Positions 1-10,203 of a stretch of DNA of 64,000 nucleotides are shown here, piece after piece. This stretch comes from Microstegium vimineum (Eukaryota > Streptophyta > Magnoliopsida > Poales > Poaceae), in NCBI GenBank assembly GCA_022036555.1, contig CM039120.1, forward strand, positions 22,844,227 through 22,908,226. Reading direction: 5' to 3'. Numbering within the stretch: position 1 is the stretch's first letter; the number at the start of each line of letters is the position of its first letter. The notes below the pieces were generated by a model. The model was not told where the DNA came from. It made no database searches and worked only from the letters and a program-made list of their open reading frames with translations. The position numbers and the translations under genes are program-made.

Positions 1-447
1 ATGTAGAATCATGGGCCCTTGTGTTTAGACGATTAACGACAATACTAGATCACTATGACTAACGTGTGTTTTGCAGAGACAAAGTCATTTATGTTAGGTC
101 ATGAGTGATGCATTTTGAATGGGCTTAATGGATATTCATGCCCCAAGATGGAAATCGTTTCGGTTGCAAAGGATGGAGATACACGACGAAGACTAGGCTA
201 GTTCTTAGTGCCATAAGGTTGAGAAAGGCACTAAGTATAGCTAGGGCTTTTGTTTTTTTCCTTTGACCGTACTATAAAGGGGGGTATGAGGTTAGTAGCT
301 TGACCTAGGAGAGTTTAGGAAAGTGGGTATATGCACACTTGTCACAACTAGTCCTAGAGACCTTGCTTTCAGCCCTTGGTAAACCCTATAAATGGTAGGA
401 GCAAAATCCCTTAAGAAACCTCAGCGAAAACGGTTGAAAAATAGGGA

Positions 448-840
448 GAAAGAGGCTCCGGACCACTCTGCTTAGTGGGCGTCGGACCATAGCAGAGTGG
501 TCCGACGGTCCCTGACTTAGGCAGATTCTCAGCTCGAGGAGCTCCGAACCACCTGTCTGGAAAGCACCGGACCATAGGAGAGTGGTCCAGTGGCTTGGTT
601 CAGAGAGACAGAAGGCTCCGGACTAGTCCGACGGTTAGTCCGACAGCTAGTCCGACGCCTCAAGACAGGAGTCTGAGTTTATGCAGAGAGCTCCCTGGCT
701 CCGGACCAGAGCATCGGACCAGTGCGTCGGACCAAGCAGAGTAGTCCGACGGTGCCTGAGTCTGAAATCAGAGTGAGCTCCGGACCAGTGTGCATGGTCC
801 GGTGGTGTGAGCTCCGGACTAGTCCGGTGGCTACGCAGAG
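448..840 (+). repeat. Array of short CCGGACCA / GTCCGAC motifs in U3
   Basis: About 400 bp of U3 is built from irregularly spaced variants of CCGGACCA, GTCGGACCA and GGTCCGACGG in both orientations. The motif contains the core CCGAC, which in other settings is the C-repeat/low-temperature core; that reading is only by analogy. The same vocabulary recurs in the 3' LTR, at 7828-8150 in the element interior, and degraded at about 45540-45960. Confidence 0.8.
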
Positions 841-880
841 AGAAGAAAAAGTAAAAAACGGCTAGTTTTGGAGGTGGGGA

Positions 881-890
881 CTATTTATAG
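881..890 (+). promoter_or_regulatory. TATA-like box of element A 5' LTR
   Basis: CTATTTATAG in a locally AT-rich stretch after the CCGGACCA array, where the U3/R border would be expected in a 1.6-kb copia LTR. The same box is kept in the 3' LTR at 13230-13239. Transcription start was not determined. Confidence 0.6.
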
Positions 891-1585
891 TTGCCCCCTT
901 GGTCCTTAGAGGGACTCTTGGCCATTGTTTCAGCTGGTGACACCTTGAGAAATCTTTTGGAGAGCCAAGAAGCTAGTGAGGGAGAGATTAGAGAGAGTTC
1001 ATCTTGTTCTTCCCTCCTAGAGTGATTAGGAGTGACTTGTGTGCATCCATCCACCTTCCTAGCCTTGAGTGGGTCAAGTGAAGGTCTTGTGCTTGTTACT
1101 CTTGGTGTTCGATAGCACCTAGACGGTTTGGTGGTGTTCGGAGGAAGTGACCGCCGGGAGATTGTTGGCGGCTCTTCTCCAAGTTCTTGTGATCGGATGT
1201 GGGCGATTCACCGAGCCGGAGTGGCGAAGAATCAGCCCGTAGAGAGCACTCTACCCTTGCACGGGTAGAGGGGGAGTGATACCTTGCGAGGTGCTCCAAC
1301 AAGGACTACGAGGGTGTGTCGACACCTCGATACCTCGGGAAAAAATCGCTGCGTCCATGAGATTTTCTTTTCCCTAGCTCTTTACATTTCCGTCTTGTTT
1401 TTACATTTCCTACTAGAATTGCTTAGGTTGTTTTTAATTCCTATGAACTGCTACCACTTTCTAGTTAGGACACACAGACAGTAGGCACTAGGGGGTGATT
1501 GGCATTTGATAGGTTTTTATATTTGCTTTAGAAATTGAAAACAAGCCCAATTCACCCCCCTCTTGGGCATCTTGATCCTTTCAAT

Positions 1586-1597
1586 TGGTATCAGAGC
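1586..1597 (+). other. Primer-binding site, element A
   Basis: TGGTATCAGAGC starts three bases after the LTR end. It is the usual plant copia sequence complementary to the 3' end of initiator methionine tRNA, where minus-strand DNA synthesis is primed. Confidence 0.95.
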
Positions 1598-1635
1598 CTT
1601 GTTGCTCTAAATTAGGCTTCACCGCCTAGAGCAAG

Positions 1636-2641
1636 ATGTCCCATGGGGATGGACCGCCACCCATGTTCGATGGGGATGACTTTCCTTATTGGAAAAGTGC
1701 GGCTGGAGGCTTACCTTGAGGCCGTGGATGTCGGCGTTCACAAAGCCGCCACCCAAGGTGGATCGGTGTTCGCCGAGGACCCATACTTTGAGAAGAACAA
1801 TGCCAAGGCAAAGAATATTCTTTTCCGTGGCATTTGCAAGGATGTGTTCAACCGTGTGCGGAATTGCAAAACCGCGCATGAGATTTGGACAAAAATTTGT
1901 GCTCTTCACGAGGGCACTAAATGTGAAAGAGAAGAGCGCTATCACCTTATCATTGCTAAGTTAAATGCTTTCACTATGCTATCTCATGAAAATGCTAATG
2001 AAATGTACTCTCGCTTGAATGTGCTTGTAGAGGAGTTGAATGGCCTTGGGCTTTCTCAAATGACACCGGCCGATGTGGTGCGCAAGATACTTTGTGTCCT
2101 TCCAATAGACAAGTATAGCCACATCGTCACGGTTCTTCATCAAGGCGATCTCTCCGCAACTACACCAACGCAAGTGTTGGGCAAGATCAATGCTCATGAG
2201 ATGTACATGAAGATCAATGATGGAACTTCATCATCCTCCAAGAAGAAAAGGAAGGAGGAAAAGAAGGACTTGGCTCTCAAGGCATCTTCCAAGGAGAAGT
2301 GCAAGATTCAATATGTTGTTGAGAGTACAAGTGATGATGATGATGAAGACAACATCGCTCTCATGGTGAAGAAGACCGCCAAAATGTTGAAGAGGCTAAA
2401 CAAGAATGGAGTCAAGTTTGACTCAAAGAAGAAGAAATTCTTCACAAGCTCTTCAAGGAAGCCAATCTCCCAAATGAAGTGCTACAATTGCGGCACTCTT
2501 GGTCATCTAGCCCATGCGTGTCCCGAAGAGAAGAAAGACAAGTTCAAGAACAACAAGTTCAAGAACTTCAAGAAGAACAAGGGCGGCAATGATGACTCAA
2601 GTGATGATGACAAGAAGCTTGTGGGTGATTGGCTCAAGTGA
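1636..2641 (+). pseudogene. gag: gag, N-terminal part (element A), frameshifted
   Basis: Encodes the capsid/nucleocapsid precursor that forms the cytoplasmic particle. The family start is the ATG at 1636, which opens in frame 1; an extra A in the AAAA run at 1693-1696 shifts to frame 2, where the rest of the domain is read. Recognisable are the copia Gag core (about 1700-2200), a Lys/Ser-rich linker, an acidic run and a CCHC knuckle CYNCGTLGHLAHAC at 2480-2521. Reading ends at TGA 2639-2641, caused by a small tandem duplication just downstream. An alternative in-frame ATG at 1643 would omit the conserved N-terminus and is unlikely to be the original start. Confidence 0.9.
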
Positions 2642-2681
2642 TGATGACTCAAGTGATGATGACAAGAAGCTTGTGGGTGAT
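2591..2681 (+). repeat. 39-bp tandem duplication that breaks gag
   Basis: A 39-bp segment at 2591-2629 recurs at 2643-2681, offset 52 bp. Since 52 is not a multiple of three, the second unit is out of frame and TGA codons appear at the junction. Several short GATGA and AAGAAG words nearby would favour slippage. Confidence 0.9.
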
Positions 2682-4114
2682 CTAGCCCATACAAGAAGAA
2701 GAAGAACTTCAACTTCCACAAGAAGAAGAAGGATGGCAAGGCTTACATTGTGGGTGATTGGCTCACCGACATTGATGATTCAAGCGACTCCTCCGATGAT
2801 GAGAGTGAAGAAGAGAAGGTGGCCACTTTGGTGATTGGTTCTTCGATTCCACCGCCACCTCCTCCTTCATCGCCGGGCTCATCCTCTACACACCTATGCC
2901 TTATGGCTAAAGGTGACAAGAAGGTACAAAAAGAGGATGATGGTGATGACCTCTCTAGTGATGATAGTGATGATGAAGAAGCACCTTCCTACGATGAGCT
3001 AATTAAAATTTGCAACAAATATGCTAGCATCATAAGGAAGTACAAGAGTAAAAATGACAAACTTCTTGAAATCAAGGAAAACTTGCATGATAAGATTGAT
3101 AACTTGTCTAGTGCTAATGATGATTTGAAGCTTGAGATTAACTCTCTCACATCTAGCACTAGGGAACTCAAAGCCTCTCTTAAGCAAGCCAATGAGAAAC
3201 ATGATAAGCTTGAGAGGTCATCCCAAGAGCTCCTCACAAGGTTTAACTTGCTAAAAGATGACTACAACCAAGTGAAAAGTGATCATGGCACACTAGTGGT
3301 AGCAAATGAATTACTTACTCAAGATCTTACACATGTTGCTACTAACCCGTGTGCTAAGTGTGCAAGTGCTACCTCTTGTGACATCGAGCTCGATGATGTG
3401 GCTCTTGAGAAAAGTGCCAAGTGCAAGGGCAAGAGAGTTGTAGAAGCCGACAAGTATGATGATTATGTGAAGATGAGTGAAGAGAACTCAAAGCTCAAGG
3501 AAGAGCTAATCAACCTCAAGGCAAACAAGCCCTTCACCATCAAGCCGGCTCAAGAAGAAGACAAAGATGCTATCACCTTGATCAACTCTCTTCGAGAAGA
3601 AATTGCCAAGCTCAAGAATGACAAGACCAAGCTTACATGTGGCCTTGAAAAGTTCACCAAGGGCCATAATCTCCAAAGTGAGCTTCTAATGAGCACCGTC
3701 ATGAAGAGTGACAAGACCGGTATTGGGTACAAGGAGAACCAAGTGATGAAGGCCAAGGTCAAGATTGAAGCCAAGAACTACTACAAGAACAAGTACAATG
3801 GCTACAATCAGGAGAAGCCAAAACCCAAGCCTAAGAGGTGTTTTGGATGTGGACAAATTGGTCATCTATCATTTCAATGCAAGACTCCACTTCCCAAGAC
3901 CTTGCCCAAGCACACTAGGCCATTTGCTCATGATGCTCACTATGTCATCAACAAAGATTCCAAGGGTAGACCACTTGTGGTGTTTCCTGAACCACCAATG
4001 AAGAACAAGCCTAGGGTTCTTTGGGTTGCTAAGGAGTTGGTTGACAAGGCAATGGGGCCCCGCACTAAGGGGGTTCCCAAACAACAAGCTTAACTCCAAG
4101 TTGCTTGTGTGTAG
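2642..4114 (+). pseudogene. gag: gag, C-terminal coiled-coil and second zinc knuckle (element A)
   Basis: Continues Gag; open from 2750 to 4093. It begins with an acidic Ser/Asp-rich segment and a short proline run, followed by about 220 residues of heptad-like Lys/Glu/Leu sequence predicted to be coiled coil (about 2990-3650). A second CCHC knuckle, CFGCGQIGHLSFQC, lies at 3839-3880 (residue 364 on). Long coiled-coil Gag tails are typical of the SIRE/Maximus group. The frame closes at TAA 4091-4093 and again at TAG 4112-4114, then the protease follows in the same frame. SIRE-type elements can separate gag and pol by a readthrough stop, but two stops in 24 bp make functional readthrough unlikely here. 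Confidence 0.87.
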
Positions 4115-5722
4115 GTGAACTACAAGACCGGTGGGAGCCATTGGGTAATTGATAGTGGTTGCACTCAACACATGACCGGCGACCCCCGGATGTTCACCAC
4201 ACTTGATGAGGATTGTGCAAATCAAGACAAGATTACTTTTGGGGATAATTCAAAGGGCAAAGTTCAAGGCTTAGGCAAAGTGGCTATCTCCCAAGATCAA
4301 TCAATCTCAAATGTCTTGCTAGTACAATCATTGAGCTTCAACTTGCTATCGGTTGGTCAACTTTGTGATCTTGGGTTTCATTGTCTCTTCACACCAAATG
4401 AGGTGATTGTGACCAAGATTGAAGATTCATCAATGATATTCAAAGGGTTCCGGCACAACAACCTCTACTTAGTGGACTTCACTTCCAATGAAGCAAACTT
4501 GCAAGCTTGTCTATTCTCCAAGAATTCTTTGGGTTGCCTATGGCATAGAAGATTAGCTCATGTGGGCATGTCAACCTTGAAGAAGCTAGTCAAGAAGGAA
4601 ATGGTTAGAGGAATCAAAGATGTGGTGTTTGAGAAGGACAAACTTTGTAGTGCATGTGAAGCCGGCAAGCAAGTGGCAAACACTCATCCAACCAAAGCTT
4701 TCATGTCAACCTCAAGAGTCCTAGAGTTGCTACACATGGATCTATTTGGCCCTACCACATATGCTAGTCTTGGAGGAAATCTCTATTGCTTAGTGGTAGT
4801 GGATGACTACTCTCGGTACACTTGGGTGTTCTTTCTTCAAGACAAGGGAGAGACACAAGGCATCTTCAAGAAGTTTGCTACAAGAGCTCAAAATGAATTT
4901 GATGTGAAGATCAAGAAGATTAGAAGTGACAATGGCACCGAATTTGTGAACACAAAGATTGAAGATTATTGTGATGAAGTCGGGATCAAGCATGAGGTGT
5001 CCGCCACATATACTCCACAACAAAATGGTGTCGTAGAGAGGAAGAACCGGACACTCATAACTCTAGCAAGGTCTATGCTTGATGAGTACAACACTCCCGA
5101 GAAGTTTTGGGCGGAGGCAATCAACACCGCTTGCTATGCGGCAAACCGTCTCTTCGTCCAAAGGCTATTAAAGAAGACCACCTATGAGCTTGTCAATGGG
5201 AAGAAGCCGGATATTTCATTCTTCCGGGTGTTTGGTTGCAAGGTGTACATCTACAAGAAGCGCCAACACTTGGGTAAATTCCAACGGCGGTGTGACATTG
5301 GCTTCCTTGTTGGTTATTCACTTAAATCCAAGGCATACCGTGTATTTAACAAAGCCACCGGCTTAGTTGAAGAAACGTATGACTTGGAGTTTGATGAAAC
5401 TAATGGCTCCCAAGGAGCGCTTGAGGATATTGATGTAGGTGATGAATCCTTGAGGGAGGCAATGAAGAATATGCCAATTGGTGCTATCAAACCGCAAGAG
5501 GTGGAAGAAGTTGAAGATGAAGCAAATCAAGATCCTTCTCCACCTCACACGCCTCAAGTTGATGAAGGAGATCAAGTGAGAGAAGCTCAAGAAGACACTC
5601 ACATTCCTCAAGATCAAGCCGAGGCCGAAGCAAGCAATGTTGAAGCACCGCATCCCCTCCTCAAGAGACAAATAGAAAATCAACATCCATCCTTCAAGCT
5701 CACCCCCATGATCAAATCATAG
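4115..5722 (+). CDS. pol: pol part 1: aspartic protease and integrase (element A)
   Basis: Retrotransposon polyprotein segment of 535 codons. The protease active site [10 protein letters not shown] begins at residue 13. A GAG-pre-integrase region follows, with the integrase zinc-binding pattern (H-R-R-L-A-H and C-S-A-C) around residues 145-190. The integrase core has its acidic triad at D209 (4739), D272 (4928) and E308 (5036); the last two are 36 codons apart, as in D,D35E enzymes. The C-terminus is acidic and Pro-rich. No internal stop interrupts this segment, the best-preserved long frame in the window. Translation ends at TAG 5720 after a frameshift near 5700; reverse transcriptase resumes in frame 1. 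No start codon is expected, as the product would be part of Gag-Pol. Confidence 0.93.
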   Translation: MNYKTGGSHWVIDSGCTQHMTGDPRMFTTLDEDCANQDKITFGDNSKGKVQGLGKVAISQDQSISNVLLVQSLSFNLLSVGQLCDLGFHCLFTPNEVIVTKIEDSSMIFKGFRHNNLYLVDFTSNEANLQACLFSKNSLGCLWHRRLAHVGMSTLKKLVKKEMVRGIKDVVFEKDKLCSACEAGKQVANTHPTKAFMSTSRVLELLHMDLFGPTTYASLGGNLYCLVVVDDYSRYTWVFFLQDKGETQGIFKKFATRAQNEFDVKIKKIRSDNGTEFVNTKIEDYCDEVGIKHEVSATYTPQQNGVVERKNRTLITLARSMLDEYNTPEKFWAEAINTACYAANRLFVQRLLKKTTYELVNGKKPDISFFRVFGCKVYIYKKRQHLGKFQRRCDIGFLVGYSLKSKAYRVFNKATGLVEETYDLEFDETNGSQGALEDIDVGDESLREAMKNMPIGAIKPQEVEEVEDEANQDPSPPHTPQVDEGDQVREAQEDTHIPQDQAEAEASNVEAPHPLLKRQIENQHPSFKLTPMIKS

Positions 5723-5742
5723 GGAGTCCATCAAAGGGAGTA

Positions 5743-7341
5743 ATGACTCGCTCTAGACTTGCATCTTATGTTGAACATCACTCGTTTGTTTCCTTTGTTG
5801 AGCCTACTAGTGTAGAAGAAGCACTTGCGGATTCGGATTGGGTGAATTCCATGCATGAAGAACTCAATAACTTCACCCGGAACCAAGTGTGGACACTTGT
5901 AGAGAAGCCAAAGGATGCAAGAATCATTGGCACCAAGTGGGTGTTTAGGAACAAGCAAGATGATCAAGGCGTGGTTGTGAGGAACAAAGCAAGATTGGTG
6001 GCAAAAGGGTTCTCTCAAGTAGAAGGACTTGATTTTGGAGAGACCTTTGCTCCGGTTGCAAGACTTGAGGCCATTCGTATCCTTTTGGCGTATGCTTCAC
6101 ATCACAAAATGAAACTCTTTCAAATGGATGTGAAGAGCGCTTTCTTAAATGGTTTCATTAATTAACTTGTCTATGTCTCACAACCTTCCGGGTTTGAAGA
6201 CCCAAACTTTCCTAATCATGTGTATAGGTTGTCCAAGGCACTCTACGAATTGAAGCAAGCTCCAAGAGCTTGGTATGAAAGGCTAAGGGACTTCCTAATC
6301 AAGAAGGGCTTCAAGATCGGGATCGTCGACACTACACTATTCACCAAGAAGCTTAATGGAGAGATCTTTGTTTGCCAAGTATATGTCGATGACATTATAT
6401 TTGGGTCAACAAACCAAGACCATTGCAAGGAGTTTGGTGACTTGATGTCCAAGGAGTTCGAGATGTCAATGATTGGCGAGCTAACCTTCTTCCTCGGCTT
6501 TCAAGTGAAGCAAATGAGAGAAGGGACCTTCATCTCTCAAGAAAAGTACACGTATGATCTACTTAAGAAGTTCAAGATGGAGGATTGCAAGCCAATCAAG
6601 ACCCCAATGCCTACTAATGGGCATCTCGATCTCGATGAGGGAGGTAAACCGATTGACCAAACTCTTTATCGCTCTATGATTGGTAGTTTACTTTACCTCA
6701 CCGCATCTAGGCCGGATATCATGTTTAGTGTGTGTATGTGTGCTAGGTTTCAAGCAAACCCTAAGGAGTCGCATCTTTGTGCGGTTAAAAGAATCCTTAG
6801 GTACTTAAGGCACACCCCTAGCATGGGTCTTTGGTATCCCAACGGAGCTCCCTTCCAACTTGTTGGCTATTCCGATTCGGATTACGCCGGGTGTAAGGTT
6901 GATAGGAAGAGTACCTTCGGCGGGTGCCACATGCTAGGAAGATCACTTGTTTCTTGGTCCTCAAAGAAGCAAAACAGTGTGGCATTGTCAACCGCCGAGG
7001 CGGAATACATTGCCATGGGAGCAAGTTGTGCACAAATCTTATACATGACCCAAACACTCTTTGATTACGGCGTGTTTTTAAAAGAAGTTCCACTTTTGTG
7101 TGATAATGAAAGCGCCATAAAGCTTGCTAACAACCCGGTTCAACACTCTCGCACCAAGCACATTGATATTCGCCATCACTTTCTTAGAGATCATGTGGCT
7201 AGGAAAGACATCACACTAGTTGGGGTTAAGAGCGAAGATCAATTGGCGGATATCTTCACTAAACCACTCGATGAAACAACCTTTTGTAGGTTGAGAAGCG
7301 AGTTGAATGTGCTTGATCACTCTAACTTCACTAAAAGATGA
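5743..7341 (+). pseudogene. pol: pol part 2: reverse transcriptase and RNase H (element A), one nonsense codon
   Basis: Encodes the enzyme that copies element RNA to DNA and the RNase H that removes the template. The frame is shifted relative to part 1. Copia RT blocks are clear: [37 protein letters not shown] and the catalytic YVDD at 6382-6393. RNase H follows with STAEAEY, the DNES motif and the HIDIRHHFLRDHV block, ending in the usual FTKPLD region and TGA at 7339. A single TAA at 6163-6165 interrupts the RT where relatives have an acidic residue; both sides are in the same frame, so this is point nonsense rather than an indel. Confidence 0.92.
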
Positions 7342-7827
7342 GCTTGTGTGAATCATGCATTCATATGTAATATAACATGTTTAATTTGGTAATGCACATA
7401 GGCTTGGCTAACGCGGTTAAGATAACCGCCATCAAAGCGTGTGACAAAGCTTAACCGCGGTTTAAACTTGCAAGCAACCTAGATTCAAATTCCGTCTTGC
7501 ATTGCATATGCATGAGTGTTGCTTCCTCATTTCTTTTCGGTTAAGTTTGTTGGTCACCATTAGGTTCAACACTTAGGGGGAGCAATTCAACGCTCTAGCT
7601 TCAGCTAATACCCCTCTTGTGTCCCTAAGGTGACCCTTGGAGCTTCATTGAACTATTTTCTTATGAAAACTAATTCTAGCCTATGGCAAACTACTTCTAA
7701 AATTGAGGGTTTGAGAGATGGTTCTTATGTTAAGTCCAACAAGTGTTCCTCTTTGCTCTTTTGTGTTGGTACTTGGCTAAGAGATAAGATTGGAGAGAAA
7801 AATAGGAAAATTTAGAGCAATATTAAG
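7342..7827 (+). other. Non-coding stretch after pol (element A)
   Basis: AT-rich, without conserved ORF. A short ORF at 7630-7815 shows no recognisable domain. The GCGGTTAAGATAACCGC stretch at 7414-7430 forms a small inverted repeat that could fold. Confidence 0.5.
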
Positions 7828-8150
7828 CACCGGACCACCCTCCGGACCACTCTGCATTGGTCCGACGCAGTGGTTCGACGCCCTGTCCCTCACTGCATAA
7901 ATCTTTTCCAGCCAAAGAATCCGTCGGACCAGTGTCCGACGCTGCACCGGACCAATGACAAGTTGTCTGGTGCCTCTGTCATATCGATCTGTTCACCGTC
8001 GGACCAGTCCGGTGCTCCATTGGACTAGTCCGGTGAGTCGTCCGATGCAGTAGTCCGGTGGTCAGTTACTCTCTGTGTTTCCTTCTCTGGTATCGTCGGA
8101 CCACCCGTCGGACCAGCCACCGGACCAAGCGGAGTGGTCCGACGCTTCGA
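7828..8150 (+). repeat. Second CCGGACCA/GTCCGAC motif cluster
   Basis: About 320 bp packed with CCGGACCA, GTCGGACCA, GTCCGACG and AGTCCGGTG variants, the same vocabulary as the LTR U3 array. It lies directly upstream of the GC-rich leader, so a U3-like array is placed in front of the extra ORF. Whether it was copied from the LTR cannot be settled by eye. Confidence 0.75.
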
Positions 8151-8638
8151 AAATTTGCGGATAACCCCCCGCGTGCGGCTCTGTTTCTGCACTGTGTTTC
8201 CTTCCGCCGACCGTACGCCGTCGCACCGTCATCGCCGCCGATCCGCCACTACTGCCCTATGCCCTCGCACCACTATCCTCACCGCCGGTGAGCTTCCCAC
8301 CTGCGCCGCCCTTGCTTCGCCGCTTCTCCACGCCGCGCAGCTGCTCCACCCGCTCTGCACCGCCGCCTGCCACCGCACCAGCGCCCTCGCCGCCGACGTC
8401 CCACCTCACCGACGATCTCCAGGCTCCCTGCCAAGCTCGCGCAAGCCACCTAGGGTTTCCCCCTCCTCTCCATTGCCACTCCAGAACTAACCCCCAGCTA
8501 GGGTTTGCACTAACCCTAGGCGGTTTCGGTTTTCGACGCGTTAGTCCTCGAATGAATTCACTCCGTTCCGCGTCTTCGACGTCTTCGTCCGCGACCGACT
8601 TCGTTTCGTCGTCGACGGCTTCACTCTTCGCTGCTAGG

Positions 8639-8769
8639 GTATGATTTCGATCGTCGATATCGCGTTTTGTCGAGTTGTCAATTGAGTCATGTCCTAGGTT
8701 TATTCCTTGAATATCTCTTAAAGCAATTCAATCCAATTCATTAAATCTATTGCCAATTGTAATTCGCAG
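8639..8769 (+). other. Candidate intron 1 in leader (element A)
   Basis: Begins with GTATGATT after CTAGG and ends TTGTAATTCGCAG; 131 bp, clearly richer in A and T than the preceding exon-like sequence. Length and composition fit a short grass intron. Support is from signals only. Confidence 0.4.
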
Positions 8770-8840
8770 CTGGGATATCTCATTCGGAGAGTGCTTTGGT
8801 ACTTGAGATTGCTCTGAATAGCTACGCTCTCTTACCTCAG

Positions 8841-8952
8841 GTATAATGTCAGCATTTCATTCTATCACTCATCTAGATGCTTGCTTCTATACGGATCCTT
8901 ATCTCTAGATTCTATATATGCTTATGTATACCCTGTCTATTCTATCCAACAG
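8841..8952 (+). other. Candidate intron 2 in leader (element A)
   Basis: The donor is CAG|GTATAA and the acceptor is a pyrimidine-rich TCTATTCTATCCAACAG; 112 bp, AT-rich throughout. This is the stronger of the two candidates because the exon border CAG|GT matches the plant consensus. Confidence 0.45.
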
Positions 8953-9175
8953 GAGTCAGTGGCAGTTGAACTCGGGGCAAAGCTCGCGAGTAAGGATTGA
9001 GGCAAAGCCTCAGAGGTTCAGTCCAGTGGCTTGGAGGCCCCTCTAACAGTTGTGCTTGTGATTTGATCAGTGGACAGTTGGTTCTTACAGCTTTCAGTGT
9101 TGCGGGCAGTGGTTCTAACAGTTGACAGTGGATCTTGTGATTGTCAGTGGGCAGTGGTTCTTTGCTTGATTCAGT

Positions 9176-10203
9176 ATGACTCGTAGTACTCGTGCTCGCG
9201 TAGCTGGGTCAGGTGATGATGCTCCTCCACCTCCTCGTCCTTCCAGTGATAAGGGCAAGAAGCCCGTTGTTGAGAAAGCCAAGAAGAAGAAGCGCAAGCT
9301 CACAGAGGCTGAGAAAGCCGAGGCAGTGGCCGATGCAGCGGACCGCACAAAGCGAGGCGGTCGCCGAGGTATCGTGAGACTCGGCACCCTCCGCGGGATC
9401 TTCCCTCTTCTCCTCCAGCTGGGTCACACACTGAGGACACTCCATGGGAGCCAGAGCTTGTCACAGAGGCCCTGGGTACACCGTTGGCACCTAGTTCCTG
9501 GGGGCGTTCCACCCGCTCCCAGTCAGCTCAGTCACCTCAGTCAGCGGCTCCCACCGCAGCTGCAGCCTCAGTTCACCTCGATCTGAGGAATCTTACGGCA
9601 AAGCAAGTGAAGAAACTTAAGAAGTGGTGCCCGGATCAGAGAGACCCCAGAGCCTCACCAGGATGGCATACACCTCTCATGGAGGATTTCTACCGAGTAG
9701 CTCAGTTGACCAGCATTCAGATACGACCACACAGGGTTTGCTCCTTAGAGAGCATAGTTGAGCTAGCAGGTGAGGAGATCAGGCCGTTCTTGACATACCT
9801 ACCGGGACTCGCCAACTTACTCGGGCGTTCTGGTAACTATATAGAAAGATGGGTCAGAGAGTTCTATGCTTCAGTTTGGGTGGATCCGGAGCACAAGTTT
9901 GTGCAGTACACCTTCAGAGGCGAGAGGTACAGGCTATACTTGACCATACTTAGAGAGATCTTTCGCCTACGTCAGCAGGGTGGTGAGCTTGACTTACACT
10001 ACAAGTGCTACTAAGGAGCCTCAGTGCCTCGCAGAGCTCGAGGAGGTCGTACTTTGTCAGTGCAGGAGGTGGCTCCTCTCTTCAAGCCACCCTTCTCAGA
10101 GGGCTCCAGGCGCAGCCCAGCAGAGCTCAGGCCTACAGTTCATAGGTTGAACGAGGTGCTTCGTCGTACTCTGCTACCTCGCACGGGTTACAGGAAGGAT
10201 TGA
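9176..10203 (+). pseudogene. Extra ORF of element A, N-terminal half (possible plant-transposon-protein domain)
   Basis: Starts at ATG 9176 with an Arg/Ser/Pro-rich, Lys-rich (KKKKRK) tail that looks like a nuclear localisation signal, followed by KLTEAEKAEA. A frameshift near 9350-9372 moves to frame 1, where a Ser/Pro/Gln linker leads into a globular segment (about 9580-10014) with the block VREFYASVW and nearby FRGERYRLY. This recalls the family called putative plant transposon protein, often found in Gag-Pol-bearing plant elements; the match is from memory and tentative. TAA at 10012-10014 interrupts it, but the same frame continues with protein-like sequence to TGA 10201. It corresponds in position to the env-like or extra ORF of SIRE-type elements, yet no signal peptide or membrane segment is visible. 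Confidence 0.6.

Larger units (their letters stand above)
2..1583 (+). repeat. Element A 5' LTR
   Basis: A 1582-bp terminal repeat with TG...CA ends, nearly identical to 12254-13933. By eye there are roughly 28 substitutions, mostly transitions, and a few small indels. It is followed immediately by the primer-binding site. The U3 part carries many GTCCGAC/CCGGACCA-type motifs and a TATA-like box at 881-890. Short ORFs inside it are not conserved protein sequence. Confidence 0.96.
8151..9175 (+). promoter_or_regulatory. GC-rich leader with intron-like segments upstream of the extra ORF
   Basis: Between 8160 and 8638 the sequence is CpG- and C-rich with several CTAGGGTTT / ACCCTAG words (8452, 8500, 8514), a style common in grass gene 5' UTRs (telo-box-like). 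ORFs here (8058-8644) are Pro/Arg/Ser-rich without domain features and are probably not coding. From 8639 the composition switches to AT-rich in two blocks with splice-like borders, listed separately, and the extra ORF begins at ATG 9176. The arrangement looks like a captured plant gene leader or an internal promoter unit; this is inference from composition and signals. Confidence 0.5.

Noticed and set aside
448..840. CCGGACCA/GTCCGAC repeats as a CRISPR-like array
   Set aside because: Spacing is irregular, units vary, orientation is mixed, and the context is a plant LTR.
1096..1484. Short ORFs on both strands within the 5' LTR of A (repeated at 13444-13647 in the 3' LTR)
   Set aside because: They lie inside non-coding LTR sequence, lack domain features and merely repeat because the LTR repeats.
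1586..1597. A tRNA gene fragment at TGGTATCAGAGC
   Set aside because: It is the primer-binding site complementary to a tRNA end; no cloverleaf surrounds it.
8058..8644. Overlapping Pro/Arg/Ser-rich ORFs read as a gene
   Set aside because: Composition-driven open frames in GC-rich leader sequence; overlapping frames look equally plausible and none has a domain.
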